This document shows positions 23,614 through 31,602 of a DNA stretch of 33,416 bases, one piece after another. The position numbers and the translations under genes are program-made. Source of the stretch: Pseudoflavonifractor sp. (GTDB taxonomy: Bacteria > Bacteroidota > Bacteroidia > Bacteroidales > Muribaculaceae). The stretch's first letter is position 1. The number at the start of each line of letters is the position of its first letter. A model generated the notes under the pieces. The model was not told where the DNA came from and did not search any database. It saw nothing but the letters and a program-made list of their open reading frames with translations. The DNA lies in the NCBI GenBank assembly GCA_023667145.1, contig JAMPAQ010000001.1, forward strand, positions 601,547 to 634,962, written 5' to 3'.

Positions 23614-23922
23614 ATGGAGACAACAGACAGTATGGAGACAAGGACCATCTCGCGGACCACGGTCACGGTGATGGAGTTCAACACCGGCGCGGCACGCTAC
23701 GACGTGCGGGCCACAGCGTCAGGCGGCGATGTGACCGCCGTCACTGCGGGCGTCAACCGCCGACTCGACGACGGCACGGTGGAGTACACCGGGCAGCTCG
23801 GCTACAGCGGCGGCAGCATCACCCTCGGCACGGCGGGCTTCCCCGCCGACGCGCCCATAGGCACATACATCGACGAGTTCCGCCGGATTATCGAATACTG
23901 CGCCGACAACACGACAGCATGA
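23614..23922 (+). CDS. Small hypothetical protein between fibre and lysis genes
   Basis: A 102-residue protein with no family I recognise. Seen: Thr-rich start METTDSMETRTISRTTVTVM, a beta-strand pattern through the middle (YDVRATASGGDVTAVTAG, VEYTGQLGYSGGSITLGTAG) and a C-terminal helix EFRRIIEYCADN. The glycine/threonine-rich beta composition suggests a structural or tail-associated role, perhaps a fibre cap or chaperone. The start is taken as ATG 23614. Upstream GTG 23587 or ATG 23632 also fit. The gene ends 1 nt before the next start, so it belongs to the same operon. Confidence 0.6.
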   Translation: METTDSMETRTISRTTVTVMEFNTGAARYDVRATASGGDVTAVTAGVNRRLDDGTVEYTGQLGYSGGSITLGTAGFPADAPIGTYIDEFRRIIEYCADNTTA

Positions 23923-23923
23923 C

Positions 23924-24274
23924 ATGGAGATGGCCGACCTGTTAGCTATAATGGGCATGGTAGGTGGCCTACAGGGCATCATCGAGGCCGTCAAGTGGTG
24001 GCGCGGGCGCAAGACCCGCGACCGTCAGGACGTGGCCTCGGTAGTCGCCGCCGAGAACGAGAACGAGCGCAAGCAGGTTGACTGGCTTGAGGCGCGGCTC
24101 GCCGAGCGCGACACCAAGATAGACCACATCTACGCCGAGCTCCGCGCCGAGCAGAACGCCCGGCTTGACGAGCTGCACCGCCGCCACGAGGTGGAGTTGC
24201 AGCTCGCCGAGGCCGAGGTAAGGAAGTGCCACAAGCGCGGATGCAAGGACCGCGTGCCGCCGAGCGATTACTGA
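23924..24274 (+). CDS. Small membrane-anchored coiled-coil protein, possible holin or holin partner
   Basis: A 116-residue protein just before the endolysin. Seen: a hydrophobic N-terminus LLAIMGMVGGLQGIIEAVKW (one short membrane or membrane-lying helix), then a basic turn (WWRGRKTRDRQD) and a long heptad-like coiled coil with Glu/Arg-rich content (KIDHIYAELRAEQNARLDEL, HRRHEVELQLAEAEVRK). It ends with CHKRGCKDRVPPSDY. The pattern hydrophobic segment, coiled coil and Cys-x4-Cys tail recurs in small proteins beside lysis genes in Bacteroidales phages. Its role is unproven. It is the only candidate for a holin in the window, but a single weak helix makes a classical holin doubtful. Confidence 0.6.
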   Translation: MEMADLLAIMGMVGGLQGIIEAVKWWRGRKTRDRQDVASVVAAENENERKQVDWLEARLAERDTKIDHIYAELRAEQNARLDELHRRHEVELQLAEAEVRKCHKRGCKDRVPPSDY

Positions 24275-24314
24275 ACATAAACCATGACATATAAACATTA
24301 AAAAATTCAACACC

Positions 24315-24890
24315 ATGGCAGACATTGAGAAGATAGTGCCTTTCATCATTCAGCATGAGGCAGGGGTCAACCCCGCCGGGCTGACGGGCGAGAGGCTTTT
24401 TGAGAAAGCCCGCAGGACAGGGTACTCCGACGACCCCGACGACAGGGGCGGCGCGACGATGGCGGGGGTCACCCTCGCCACCTACACCGACTACTGCCGC
24501 CGCCACGGCTACCCGCGCCCCTCGGCGGTGGACCACTACAACATCCCCTATGCCCGCTGGCTCGACATCCTCAGGACCATGTACTGGGACCGGTGGCGGG
24601 CCGACGGCATCGTGAGCCAGTCCGTGGCCCTGATGCTGGTCGACTGGGTGTGGCTCAGCGGCGCCCACGGCATCACCATCCCGCAGCGGATGCTTGGTGT
24701 GACCGCCGACGGGGTGGTCGGCCCCGTGACCCTCGCCGCCGTCAACGCGCAGCCCCCCGCAGCATTCTTTGACCGGCTCAAGGCCGAGCGCACCGCGTTC
24801 ATCGACCGTATATGCGCCTCGCGCCCGGCAAACACCAAGTACAGGAAAGGATGGCTCAACCGCCTCAACTCAATAAGATTCCAATCATGA
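24315..24890 (+). CDS. Endolysin: GH108 muramidase with peptidoglycan-binding domain
   Basis: A 191-residue lysis enzyme. Seen: an N-terminal GH108 (TtsA/ZliS-like) domain with the catalytic Glu in FIIQHEAGV near residue 15, the following DDRGGATMAGVTLATYTDY near 42-60 that carries the family GG-x-T signature, and YARWLDILRTMYWDRW near 80-95. The second half matches peptidoglycan-binding domain 3: LMLVDWVWLSGAHG, LGVTADGVVGPVTLAAVNAQ and FDRLKAERTAFIDRI, with a closing KYRKGWLNRL typical of this domain. No signal peptide, so it needs a holin or other export route. The stop overlaps the next gene (ATGA). Confidence 0.9.
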   Translation: MADIEKIVPFIIQHEAGVNPAGLTGERLFEKARRTGYSDDPDDRGGATMAGVTLATYTDYCRRHGYPRPSAVDHYNIPYARWLDILRTMYWDRWRADGIVSQSVALMLVDWVWLSGAHGITIPQRMLGVTADGVVGPVTLAAVNAQPPAAFFDRLKAERTAFIDRICASRPANTKYRKGWLNRLNSIRFQS

Positions 24891-25423
24891 GACTCATACA
24901 GTTGCTCACATCGTTCCTTTGGTTCGCCCTCGGAGCGGCACTCGGGTGTATATCCACCTGCCACGAGATGACAGTATGCAACGACGGCATGGGGAGGGAC
25001 ACCGTCATCCGCGAGGTGTATCACGACACGATACCCTACCATGAGCCGGAACCGGGGGACAGCGTGGTTGTACGTCACGAGGTTGCGACCCTGCCGAGAG
25101 TCACGGATGGGGAGCTGAGCCAGTCATGCGGCTTGCCGACCGACACCCTGACGGCAACCGTGCAGACTTCCGATGGCGACAGCGCAAGGGTCGTGGTACC
25201 AATAACGCAGACCACCTATCAGGACTCAACCTACACGGCATACGTCAGCGGCTACCGCGCACGGCTCGACAGCCTGTTCGTTTACCCCCGGCGCGAGGTG
25301 GTGACGATAAGGAAGTCCCCCAGGCGATGGAGCGTGGGAGTTCAAGCCGGGTACGGCTACACCCCGAAAGGATTCCAGCCATACATTGGTGTCGGAATCT
25401 CTTGCAAGCTATGGGAATTTTGA
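24887..25423 (+). CDS. Membrane-anchored periplasmic protein, DUF6808-like; spanin candidate
   Basis: A 178-residue protein coupled to the endolysin by ATGA overlap. Seen: an N-terminal membrane helix LIQLLTSFLWFALGAALGCI, then a periplasmic stretch with paired DT-rich segments (TVIREVYHDTIPYHEP, TTYQDSTYTAYVSGYRARLD) and a C-terminal SVGVQAGYGYTPKGF followed by QPYIGVGISCKLW, two strands with the aromatic/glycine pattern of an outer-membrane hairpin. This build is that of the DUF6808-like proteins common in Bacteroidales phages. Inner-membrane helix plus outer-membrane-like tail, next to an endolysin, suggests a single-molecule spanin that joins the two membranes at lysis; this is inference. 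ATG 24887 is taken since a longer frame would lie inside the endolysin gene. Confidence 0.65.
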   Translation: MRLIQLLTSFLWFALGAALGCISTCHEMTVCNDGMGRDTVIREVYHDTIPYHEPEPGDSVVVRHEVATLPRVTDGELSQSCGLPTDTLTATVQTSDGDSARVVVPITQTTYQDSTYTAYVSGYRARLDSLFVYPRREVVTIRKSPRRWSVGVQAGYGYTPKGFQPYIGVGISCKLWEF

Positions 25424-25486
25424 TTACCCTTGTACCGTTGTTGTGGAGTCAGGGCGCAACGCAGACGCGCCATCCTCACGAGTTTA

Positions 25487-25518
25487 AGCCCCCTGAAGCT
25501 ATTCGCAGGGGGCTTTTT
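25487..25518 (+). terminator. Intrinsic terminator ending the late operon
   Basis: Seen: a 9-bp stem AGCCCCCTG/CAGGGGGCT (25487-25495 with 25506-25514), 10-nt loop, followed by TTTTC. It lies 64 nt after the spanin-like gene and before the convergent int gene (stop at 25626). The remainder of 25424-25625 holds no gene I can support. Confidence 0.9.
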
Positions 25519-25625
25519 CGTTTTAGTCGTTTTTAGTCCGCTCAACGTCCTCTGGGAAGTTGACCTCGGCAACCCACTACCCTACACCCGGAATCACGTT
25601 AGACGCAAGATTCGTCAATATCAAC

Positions 25626-26810
25626 TTACTTCTTGCCGTAAAGCACCCAATCGAGGACCTTTCTATTGGCGGCATCGACCTTTGAGCGGTCAAAATCAAT
25701 GTAGATGTCGGTGACGGAGTTACCACCGTGACCGAGGGCGGCGGCGATTGTTTCCTTGGGGATGTCGAGCGAGGCCGCGATGGTAGCCCACGAATGACGC
25801 GCCCAGTAGGAGGACAGAGGAGGCAAGCCGAGCCGTGAGGCTATGGCGTGGAGATTCAAGCAGAGACGAGAATAGAACGACCGATAGCCGGAGCAGTTGT
25901 CACAGAAATTAAGAAGACATTCATTCCCCCGGTAGCGGGCGATGATCTCGGCGCATTCAGGTTCTACACGGATGGAGTATAGCCGGTGTGTCTTGGCCCG
26001 CGAATACTCTACGCGCCCATCAATAACGGAATCCAAGCCGCACAAATCGACTACGTTAATACCACAGAGCATGAAAATAAGTTTGAAGCAATCAAGGTAA
26101 CGTTGCTCGTGAGGCTCTACGGATGCGGAGAATAGATTCCGCAGTTGTCCGACAGTCAGCGCACGTTTGCGTGTCCTTTCAGGTATTATTTTGAACTTGC
26201 GGAACGGGTAGCATGATATTACCTCATCGTCGAGAGCGTCATTGAAAACGGCGCGGATATTACGGAAATGGATGTTGCGGGCGTTGCGCAAGGGGGAGGT
26301 CTTGGCAAGGAACTCATCGAAGCCGCGCAGCCACTGCACCGTTATGTCATCGAACGTGAGAGCGTCAAGACCACCATTAAGGTACGCACGCATACGCGCA
26401 AGGGTCGCTCCATATATCCGTTGAGTGCCGGGGGAGCGCCGAGCCACAAAGGAGTTGAAACGGGAAAGGAAAGTTACGCGGTGGTCTTCTTCTGCTGATT
26501 CGGGATAGAGTTCAGCGAGGACACGGTTTTTGATGTCACAAGCACGAAGCCCACGCAGTTCCCCGGCAGAGGAGAGCCGAAAGAGGATGGAGTCAACGGC
26601 GAGTTTCTGTTCGGCAAGCAGCGAGTTGAGTTGTTGCTTGCGGGGATGTCCGACCACGATTTGCCGCCGCGCATCCCATTGGGAGGACAAGACGGAAAGA
26701 TTGGTGGGGAGCAGGGCACGGACACCCTTGAGAGTGAGGACGAGTTTCAGGGAAGCCGGAGAGCCGGGAGCGGAGCCGCGGCAGTCAAGATAAAAACGGG
26801 TAGTTATCAT
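25626..26810 (-). CDS. int: Site-specific tyrosine recombinase (phage integrase)
   Basis: A 394-residue integrase of the Bacteroidetes type, with an arm-binding N-terminus (about 1-95), a SAM-like core-binding domain (about 105-215) and a catalytic domain. Seen in the latter: the box I position reads CGINVVDL with Asn near residue 252 where Arg is usual, the beta-hairpin Lys in YSRAKTHRLYSIRVEP, box II as YWARHSWAT (Tyr in place of the first His; Arg present), the LGHGGNSVTDIYIDFD segment with the second His and the nucleophile Tyr near residue 370. The length is normal. It is convergent with the late operon and starts 175 nt from tRNA-Ser, its likely target. The start at 26810 gives MITTRFYLD, which begins the arm domain properly. 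Its promoter region overlaps three 11-bp iterons, suggesting self-regulation. Confidence 0.93.
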   Translation of the reverse strand: MITTRFYLDCRGSAPGSPASLKLVLTLKGVRALLPTNLSVLSSQWDARRQIVVGHPRKQQLNSLLAEQKLAVDSILFRLSSAGELRGLRACDIKNRVLAELYPESAEEDHRVTFLSRFNSFVARRSPGTQRIYGATLARMRAYLNGGLDALTFDDITVQWLRGFDEFLAKTSPLRNARNIHFRNIRAVFNDALDDEVISCYPFRKFKIIPERTRKRALTVGQLRNLFSASVEPHEQRYLDCFKLIFMLCGINVVDLCGLDSVIDGRVEYSRAKTHRLYSIRVEPECAEIIARYRGNECLLNFCDNCSGYRSFYSRLCLNLHAIASRLGLPPLSSYWARHSWATIAASLDIPKETIAAALGHGGNSVTDIYIDFDRSKVDAANRKVLDWVLYGKK

Positions 26811-26985
26811 AAGCCTTAAAAATTACGTCCGCTTGTCTACCGCTTGTCTACCGCTTGTATTTTGAATACGTGAGGGGACACGTTGAAACATATACGGACT
26901 TTTTTTAAGGTCGCCAACCACAAAAAATGGAAATAACGCACTTGATATTTAATGCTATACACATTGTCTATCAGCGCGTTACTTG
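26811..26985. other. Right attachment junction (int to tRNA-Ser)
   Basis: Inferred right end of the prophage. Besides the iterons, seen: an inverted repeat ACGTG/CACGT (26868-26883) and TTGTCTA at 26964-26970, which recurs at 27074-27080 on the other side of the tRNA. The crossover core should be in, or next to, the tRNA 3' end (26986 onward). Its partner copy at the left prophage end is outside the window, so the core length cannot be read. Confidence 0.55.
26829..26859. repeat. Iterons CCGCTTGTCTA, two and a half copies upstream of int
   Basis: Seen: CCGCTTGTCTA at 26829-26839 and 26840-26850, then CCGCTTGTA at 26851-26859, an exact 11-bp period. They lie 19-49 nt upstream of the int start, between int and the tRNA target. 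Phage integrases bind short direct repeats (arm sites) in this location. The 11-bp step places sites on the same DNA face. The single-base variant TTGTCTACC recalls the TTGTCAACC array at 1597-1786. Confidence 0.7.
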
Positions 26986-27073
26986 CGGAGTGAGGGGGAT
27001 TCGAACCCCCGATACGCTTTTGGCGTATACACGCTTTCCAGGCGTGCCTCTTCAACCACTCGAGCACCACTCC
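26986..27073 (-). tRNA. tRNA-Ser (anticodon GGA)
   Basis: An 88-nt serine tRNA read on the reverse strand. Seen: a 7-bp acceptor stem GGAGTGG/TCACTCC (one G-U pair), discriminator G, anticodon loop CTGGAAA with GGA, a long variable arm (GTATACGCC...) as required for a class II tRNA, and a T arm GGGGGTTCGAATCCCCC. CCA is not encoded. Its 3' end faces the integrase gene, the usual orientation for a tRNA used as attB and restored by the phage. Confidence 0.97.
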
Positions 27074-27114
27074 TTGTCTATGGCGCGGGGCATGAACCCC
27101 ATGGTTTGCGGATG

Positions 27115-27145
27115 CAAAGTTAAGCATAGTTTCCGAATATGCAAT
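27115..27145 (-). promoter_or_regulatory. Promoter of tRNA-Ser
   Basis: On the reverse strand ATTG (27145-27142), 19 nt, then TAACTTTG (27122-27115), an exact TAnnTTTG box. The 5' leader to the tRNA is about 35 nt. This shows that the tRNA promoter is host-side and unaffected by the insertion. Confidence 0.75.
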
Positions 27146-27176
27146 CAACGTGAGGTTATTTTTATGTCCATTCACG

Positions 27177-27270
27177 TGAAATCCCGATGTGCGAAACTCA
27201 CAGCAATCCGCGTTATTCATGAAATCCCGATGTGTGAAACTCACAGCAATCCGCGCAGTGCGTGAAATCA
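27177..27270. repeat. 43-bp tandem repeat, two copies plus a partial third
   Basis: Seen: copies starting at 27177 and 27220, and a short third start (TGAAATCA) at 27263, all exactly 43 bp apart. The conserved part opens TGAAATCCCGATGTG and continues GAAACTCACAGCAATCCGCG; copies differ mainly in the last few bases. GTG...GAAACTCAC within it can pair weakly. The repeat lies between the tRNA-Ser promoter and the cvpA promoter. The reverse frame reads through as ADCCEF-TSGFH, but this looks like a repeat effect, not a gene. Confidence 0.8.
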
Positions 27271-27346
27271 GGGGACAGTGGTGTTCCTGATGCCGGATTA
27301 CATGTCGGTGCGATGACAAGGGGATGGTAGTGTGGGAATTTTTTGT

Positions 27347-27354
27347 TAATTTTG
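27347..27354 (+). promoter_or_regulatory. -7 box upstream of cvpA-suf
   Basis: TAATTTTG is a perfect TAnnTTTG box. No TTTG is visible 19-21 nt upstream, so the -33 part is weak. Transcription would start near 27361, only about 3 nt before the GTG at 27364 chosen as the cvpA start, so the message may be leaderless. Confidence 0.5.
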
Positions 27355-27363
27355 CAAATCGAA

Positions 27364-27897
27364 GTGAGCTTTATAGATATTGTCATATTGATAGTGTTTG
27401 CCGGTGCCGTGATAGTGGGACTCCGCAAGGGTATGATTGCCCAGCTCGGGTCGTTGGCGGCCGTGATACTCGGCATTGTGGCATGTCGCCTTTGGGGCGG
27501 CGATGCAGCCCGGATTGCCGCGTCGCTCATCCCTGAGCTTACCACCGACAGCGAGACCTCGGGCTATGCCGCCTCGGTCGTGGGCAACGTGACGCTGTTT
27601 GTCATCGTGTATCTGTCGGTGAAACTGCTCGCCTCGCTTGTGCGCAATGTCACCCATGCCCTTATGCTTGGGGTCATCGACCGTGTGCTCGGGGTGCTGT
27701 TCTGCCTGTTCAAGTGGTTCCTGGTGCTGAGCATCGTGCTCAATCTGTGGGACGCACTGTTTCCGTCGAGCGGATTGCTCTCCTCGTCAAGGCTTGGCGA
27801 CGGCCTGGCTATGCGCACTGTCCTCAACCTCGCGCCCAAGGTGTTTGGCGGGGTGACCGCCCCCAACTTTATAACCAATGCGTTTGTTAATAATTAG
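27364..27897 (+). CDS. cvpA: CvpA family membrane protein
   Basis: A 177-residue inner-membrane protein of the CvpA family, whose E. coli member is needed for colicin V production and envelope stress survival; the biochemical role is not known. Seen: four hydrophobic stretches (IDIVILIVFAGAVIVGLRKG at the N-terminus, LGSLAAVILGIVACRLWG, VGNVTLFVIVYLSVKLLASL, GVLFCLFKWFLVLSIVLNLW) and the family GLRKGMIAQLGSL loop. No ATG exists near the N-terminus. GTG 27364 gives VSFIDIVIL, the normal family opening; TTG codons at 27343 and 27352 are alternatives, though both overlap the proposed -7 box. It precedes sufB by 30 nt, so both are probably in one operon. Confidence 0.85.
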   Translation: MSFIDIVILIVFAGAVIVGLRKGMIAQLGSLAAVILGIVACRLWGGDAARIAASLIPELTTDSETSGYAASVVGNVTLFVIVYLSVKLLASLVRNVTHALMLGVIDRVLGVLFCLFKWFLVLSIVLNLWDALFPSSGLLSSSRLGDGLAMRTVLNLAPKVFGGVTAPNFITNAFVNN

Positions 27898-27927
27898 CAA
27901 GTAGGAAGGCTCAATAATATATCAGTC

Positions 27928-29412
27928 ATGAATATGGATTCCAACACCACATATAATCCCGATGGCAAGGCCGACAGCCGCGACATCATCGATGACGTGA
28001 CATCGGGTGAATATAAGTACGGATTTACCACCGACATAGATTCCGAAATCATTCCTCCCGGCATCAACGAGGATGTCGTCAGGCTTATCTCGGCCAAGAA
28101 GCATGAGCCTGAATGGCTGTTGGAGTTCAGGCTGAAAGCCTATCGCCACTGGACGACGATGAAGATGCCCCGGTGGGCCCATCTTGACATCCCCCCCATC
28201 GACTATCAGGCGATAAGCTACTATGCCGCGCCAAAGAAAAAGGAGGGACCCAAGAGCCTCGACGAGGTCGACCCGCAGCTGCTCGACACGTTCAACCGCC
28301 TCGGCATACCCCTTGAGGAGCAGAAAGCGCTCTCGGGAATGGCTGTGGATGCCGTATTTGACTCAACATCGGTCAAGACCACCCACCGCGACAAGCTCGC
28401 CGAGCTCGGCGTGATATTCTGCTCAATCAGCGAGGCTGTCAAGGACTATCCCGACCTCGTGAAGCGCTATCTCGGGTCGGTGGTGAGCTACCGCGACAAC
28501 TTCTTTGCCGCCCTCAATTCGGCAGTATTCTCCGACGGCTCGTTCGTCTACATCCCCAAGGGGGTGAGATGCCCCATGGAACTGTCGACCTATTTCCGCA
28601 TAAACGCCTCAGGCACGGGGCAGTTTGAGCGCACACTCATTGTCGCCGACGATGAGTCATACGTCAGCTACCTTGAGGGATGTACCGCCCCGATGCGCGA
28701 TGAAAACCAGCTACACGCGGCCATCGTGGAAATAGTGGTCGAGGATCGGGCCGAGGTCAAGTATTCGACCGTACAAAACTGGTATGCCGGCGACAAGGAG
28801 GGCCGTGGCGGTGTCTATAACTTCGTGACCAAGCGTGGATTATGTCGTGGCGACTACTCCAAGTTGTCATGGACACAGGTCGAGACCGGAAGCGCCATCA
28901 CCTGGAAATATCCGAGCTGCGTGCTGGCCGGGGAGGGAGCGGTCGGCGAGTTCTATTCAGTCGCCGTGACCAACAACCGCCAGCAGGCCGACACGGGTAC
29001 CAAGATGATACATCTCGGTCGTAACACCCGGTCGACCATCGTCTCCAAGGGCATCTCAGCCGGACACAGCCAGAACTCCTACCGTGGTCTTGTCAAGGTC
29101 GCGCCCAAGGCCGACGGATGCCGCAACTACACCCAGTGTGACAGTCTTCTGCTCAGCTCCCATTGCGGAGCCCACACGTTCCCCTACATCGACGTGCTCA
29201 ACGATACCGCCGTGGTCGAGCACGAGGCCACCACATCAAAAATCTCGGAAGACCAAATATTCTACTGCAACCAGCGCGGCATACCCACCGAGGAGGCGAT
29301 AGCGCTGATAGTCAACGGATATGCCAAGGAGGTGATGAACAAGCTGCCGATGGAATTTGCCGTCGAGGCACAGAAGCTGTTGCAGATAACCCTTGAGGGT
29401 TCGGTCGGCTGA
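27928..29412 (+). CDS. sufB: Fe-S cluster assembly scaffold SufB
   Basis: A 494-residue SufB, scaffold of the SufBC2D complex on which Fe-S clusters are assembled in the cytoplasm. Seen: the N-terminal [40 protein letters not shown], the beta-helix core ([44 protein letters not shown]), [17 protein letters not shown] with the conserved Cys near residue 413 (the equivalent of the E. coli cluster-building Cys), and [20 protein letters not shown] near the end. Length and motifs are complete. The start is MNMDSN at 27928; a second ATG two codons later is possible. sufC follows with 27 nt between. Confidence 0.97.
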   Translation: MNMDSNTTYNPDGKADSRDIIDDVTSGEYKYGFTTDIDSEIIPPGINEDVVRLISAKKHEPEWLLEFRLKAYRHWTTMKMPRWAHLDIPPIDYQAISYYAAPKKKEGPKSLDEVDPQLLDTFNRLGIPLEEQKALSGMAVDAVFDSTSVKTTHRDKLAELGVIFCSISEAVKDYPDLVKRYLGSVVSYRDNFFAALNSAVFSDGSFVYIPKGVRCPMELSTYFRINASGTGQFERTLIVADDESYVSYLEGCTAPMRDENQLHAAIVEIVVEDRAEVKYSTVQNWYAGDKEGRGGVYNFVTKRGLCRGDYSKLSWTQVETGSAITWKYPSCVLAGEGAVGEFYSVAVTNNRQQADTGTKMIHLGRNTRSTIVSKGISAGHSQNSYRGLVKVAPKADGCRNYTQCDSLLLSSHCGAHTFPYIDVLNDTAVVEHEATTSKISEDQIFYCNQRGIPTEEAIALIVNGYAKEVMNKLPMEFAVEAQKLLQITLEGSVG

Positions 29413-29439
29413 TCAATAATCATGCAAAAACATACAGAA

Positions 29440-30216
<777 letters not shown>

Positions 30217-30221
30217 GAGCC

Positions 30222-31583
30222 ATGAGTGCCATTGACCAATATATCAAGCTGTATGACGACAACCGCGAAGCCATCGACGCCAAGTCGGCGCCCGTGCTCA
30301 ACCGGTTGCGTCCCGATGCCCTGAGAGCCCTTGACGGAGTCGTGTTGCCCCGTCGCGGCGACGAGGGCTATGAGAAGACCTCCATCGAGGATATGATGTC
30401 GCCCGACTTCGGTGTCAATGTCAACCGTGTCGCCATCCCGGTCGATGTCGCGGCGACATTCCGCTGTGACGTGCCCAACATGAGTACCCTCATGTCGTTT
30501 GTCGTCAATGACACGTTTGTCCCCTCGTCGGCTCTTGCCCGCAAGCTGCCCGAGGGAGTCGTGGTCGACTCCCTGTGCCGCGCCGCCAAGACCTACCCCG
30601 ACCTCGTGAGCCGTTATTACGCCACCCTCGCGCCGCTCGACAATCCCGTGGTAGCGCTGAACACCCTGCTTGTGCAGGATGGGGTCTTTATCTACGTGCC
30701 ACGAGGGTTGCGCATGGAGAAGCCGTTGCAGCTCGTCAACATATTCAACGCCCCCGCCGCGATGATGGGCGTGCGCCGTGTGCTCATTGTCGTCGAGGAT
30801 GATGCCGCCGTGCAGCTCCTTGTCTGCGACCACACCCAGCGCCACGACGAGCGCTACCACTCCATGCAGGTGGTCGAGGCGTTTGTCGGTGCCGGCTCGC
30901 GGCTCGACATCTACGACATCGAGGAGTCGTCGGCATTGACCTCGCGCAACTCCTTGCTCTTTGCCCGCCAGGACAGCGGGAGCAACCTGCTTGTCAACGG
31001 CATGACGCTCGTAGGCGGCTCGACACGCAACGACTACGACATAGACATCGCCGGCGAGCATTGCGAGACCACCCTTGCCGGCATGGCCATCGCCACCGGC
31101 CGGCAGCATGTCGACAACCGCTCTGATGTCAACCACCGTGTGCCGGGTGGACACTCATCCCAGTTGTTCAAGTATGTCCTTGACGATGAGGCCACCGGCG
31201 CGTTTGAGGGCGGCATCCTTGTCGCCCCCGGGGCTCGCTTCACCGAGGCTTACCAAAGCAACCGAAACATCCTGGCCTCCACGACGGCGCGTATGCACAC
31301 CAAGCCCCAGCTTGAGATATACAACGATGATGTCAAGTGTTCCCACGGCGCGACCACGGGGCAGCTCGACGCGACGGCGCTTTTCTACATGCGCACACGC
31401 GGTATCCCCGAGCGCGAGGCCCGCATGATGCTCATGCAGGCGTTTATGGTCGATGTCATAGACACCGTGCGCATGGAGGGTCTGCGCGACCGCCTGCGTC
31501 ACCTCATCGACAAGCGCTTCCGTGGACAGCATACCCTTTGTGCCGACTGTGGCGCGACGACGTGCCGCGACGGTGAGAACTGA
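30222..31583 (+). CDS. sufD: Fe-S cluster assembly protein SufD
   Basis: A 453-residue SufD, partner of SufB in the SufBC2D complex. Seen: YEKTSIEDMMSPDFGVNV near the start (the YEKT block typical of Bacteroidetes SufD), the beta-helix core (LLVQDGVFIYVPRGLRMEKP, NILASTTARMHTKPQLEIYN), DDVKCSHGATTGQLDATALF with the conserved His near residue 374, and TRGIPEREARMMLMQAF near the end. It ends in a Cys-rich tail LCADCGATTCRDGEN (C-x2-C-x4-C), beyond the usual C-terminus of E. coli SufD (423 residues). sufS begins 19 nt after the stop. Confidence 0.96.
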   Translation: MSAIDQYIKLYDDNREAIDAKSAPVLNRLRPDALRALDGVVLPRRGDEGYEKTSIEDMMSPDFGVNVNRVAIPVDVAATFRCDVPNMSTLMSFVVNDTFVPSSALARKLPEGVVVDSLCRAAKTYPDLVSRYYATLAPLDNPVVALNTLLVQDGVFIYVPRGLRMEKPLQLVNIFNAPAAMMGVRRVLIVVEDDAAVQLLVCDHTQRHDERYHSMQVVEAFVGAGSRLDIYDIEESSALTSRNSLLFARQDSGSNLLVNGMTLVGGSTRNDYDIDIAGEHCETTLAGMAIATGRQHVDNRSDVNHRVPGGHSSQLFKYVLDDEATGAFEGGILVAPGARFTEAYQSNRNILASTTARMHTKPQLEIYNDDVKCSHGATTGQLDATALFYMRTRGIPEREARMMLMQAFMVDVIDTVRMEGLRDRLRHLIDKRFRGQHTLCADCGATTCRDGEN

Positions 31584-31602
31584 CCTTTATACTGATGAGA
31601 CT

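Larger units (their letters stand above)
1..26985. mobile_element. Partial prophage (HK97-type siphovirus), left end outside window
   Basis: Seen: a continuous run of phage replication, packaging, head, tail, lysis and integrase genes that stops beside the 3' end of tRNA-Ser, followed by housekeeping genes. Order (HNH, TerS, TerL, portal, protease, capsid, connectors, tube, chaperones, tape measure, tip, fibre, lysis, int) is that of a cos-type HK97-like siphophage. The genes are intact, so the element could be functional. The left attachment site and the repressor region lie before base 1, so size and inducibility cannot be judged. The exact right boundary is inferred to lie between the int start (26810) and the tRNA 3' end (26986). 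Confidence 0.93.

Noticed and set aside
25430..25714. 94-codon forward frame after the lysis genes
   Set aside because: It runs through the late terminator and into the end of int with no start signal and no recognisable protein.
27177..27270. 43-bp repeats considered as a CRISPR array
   Set aside because: Only two full copies, with most of the unit conserved and no unique spacers of normal length; no cas genes in view.
26837..27319. 160-codon reverse frame crossing tRNA-Ser and the 43-bp repeats
   Set aside because: It runs through a tRNA gene and its promoter; repeat-derived reading (CCEF-TSGFH) is not evidence for a protein.
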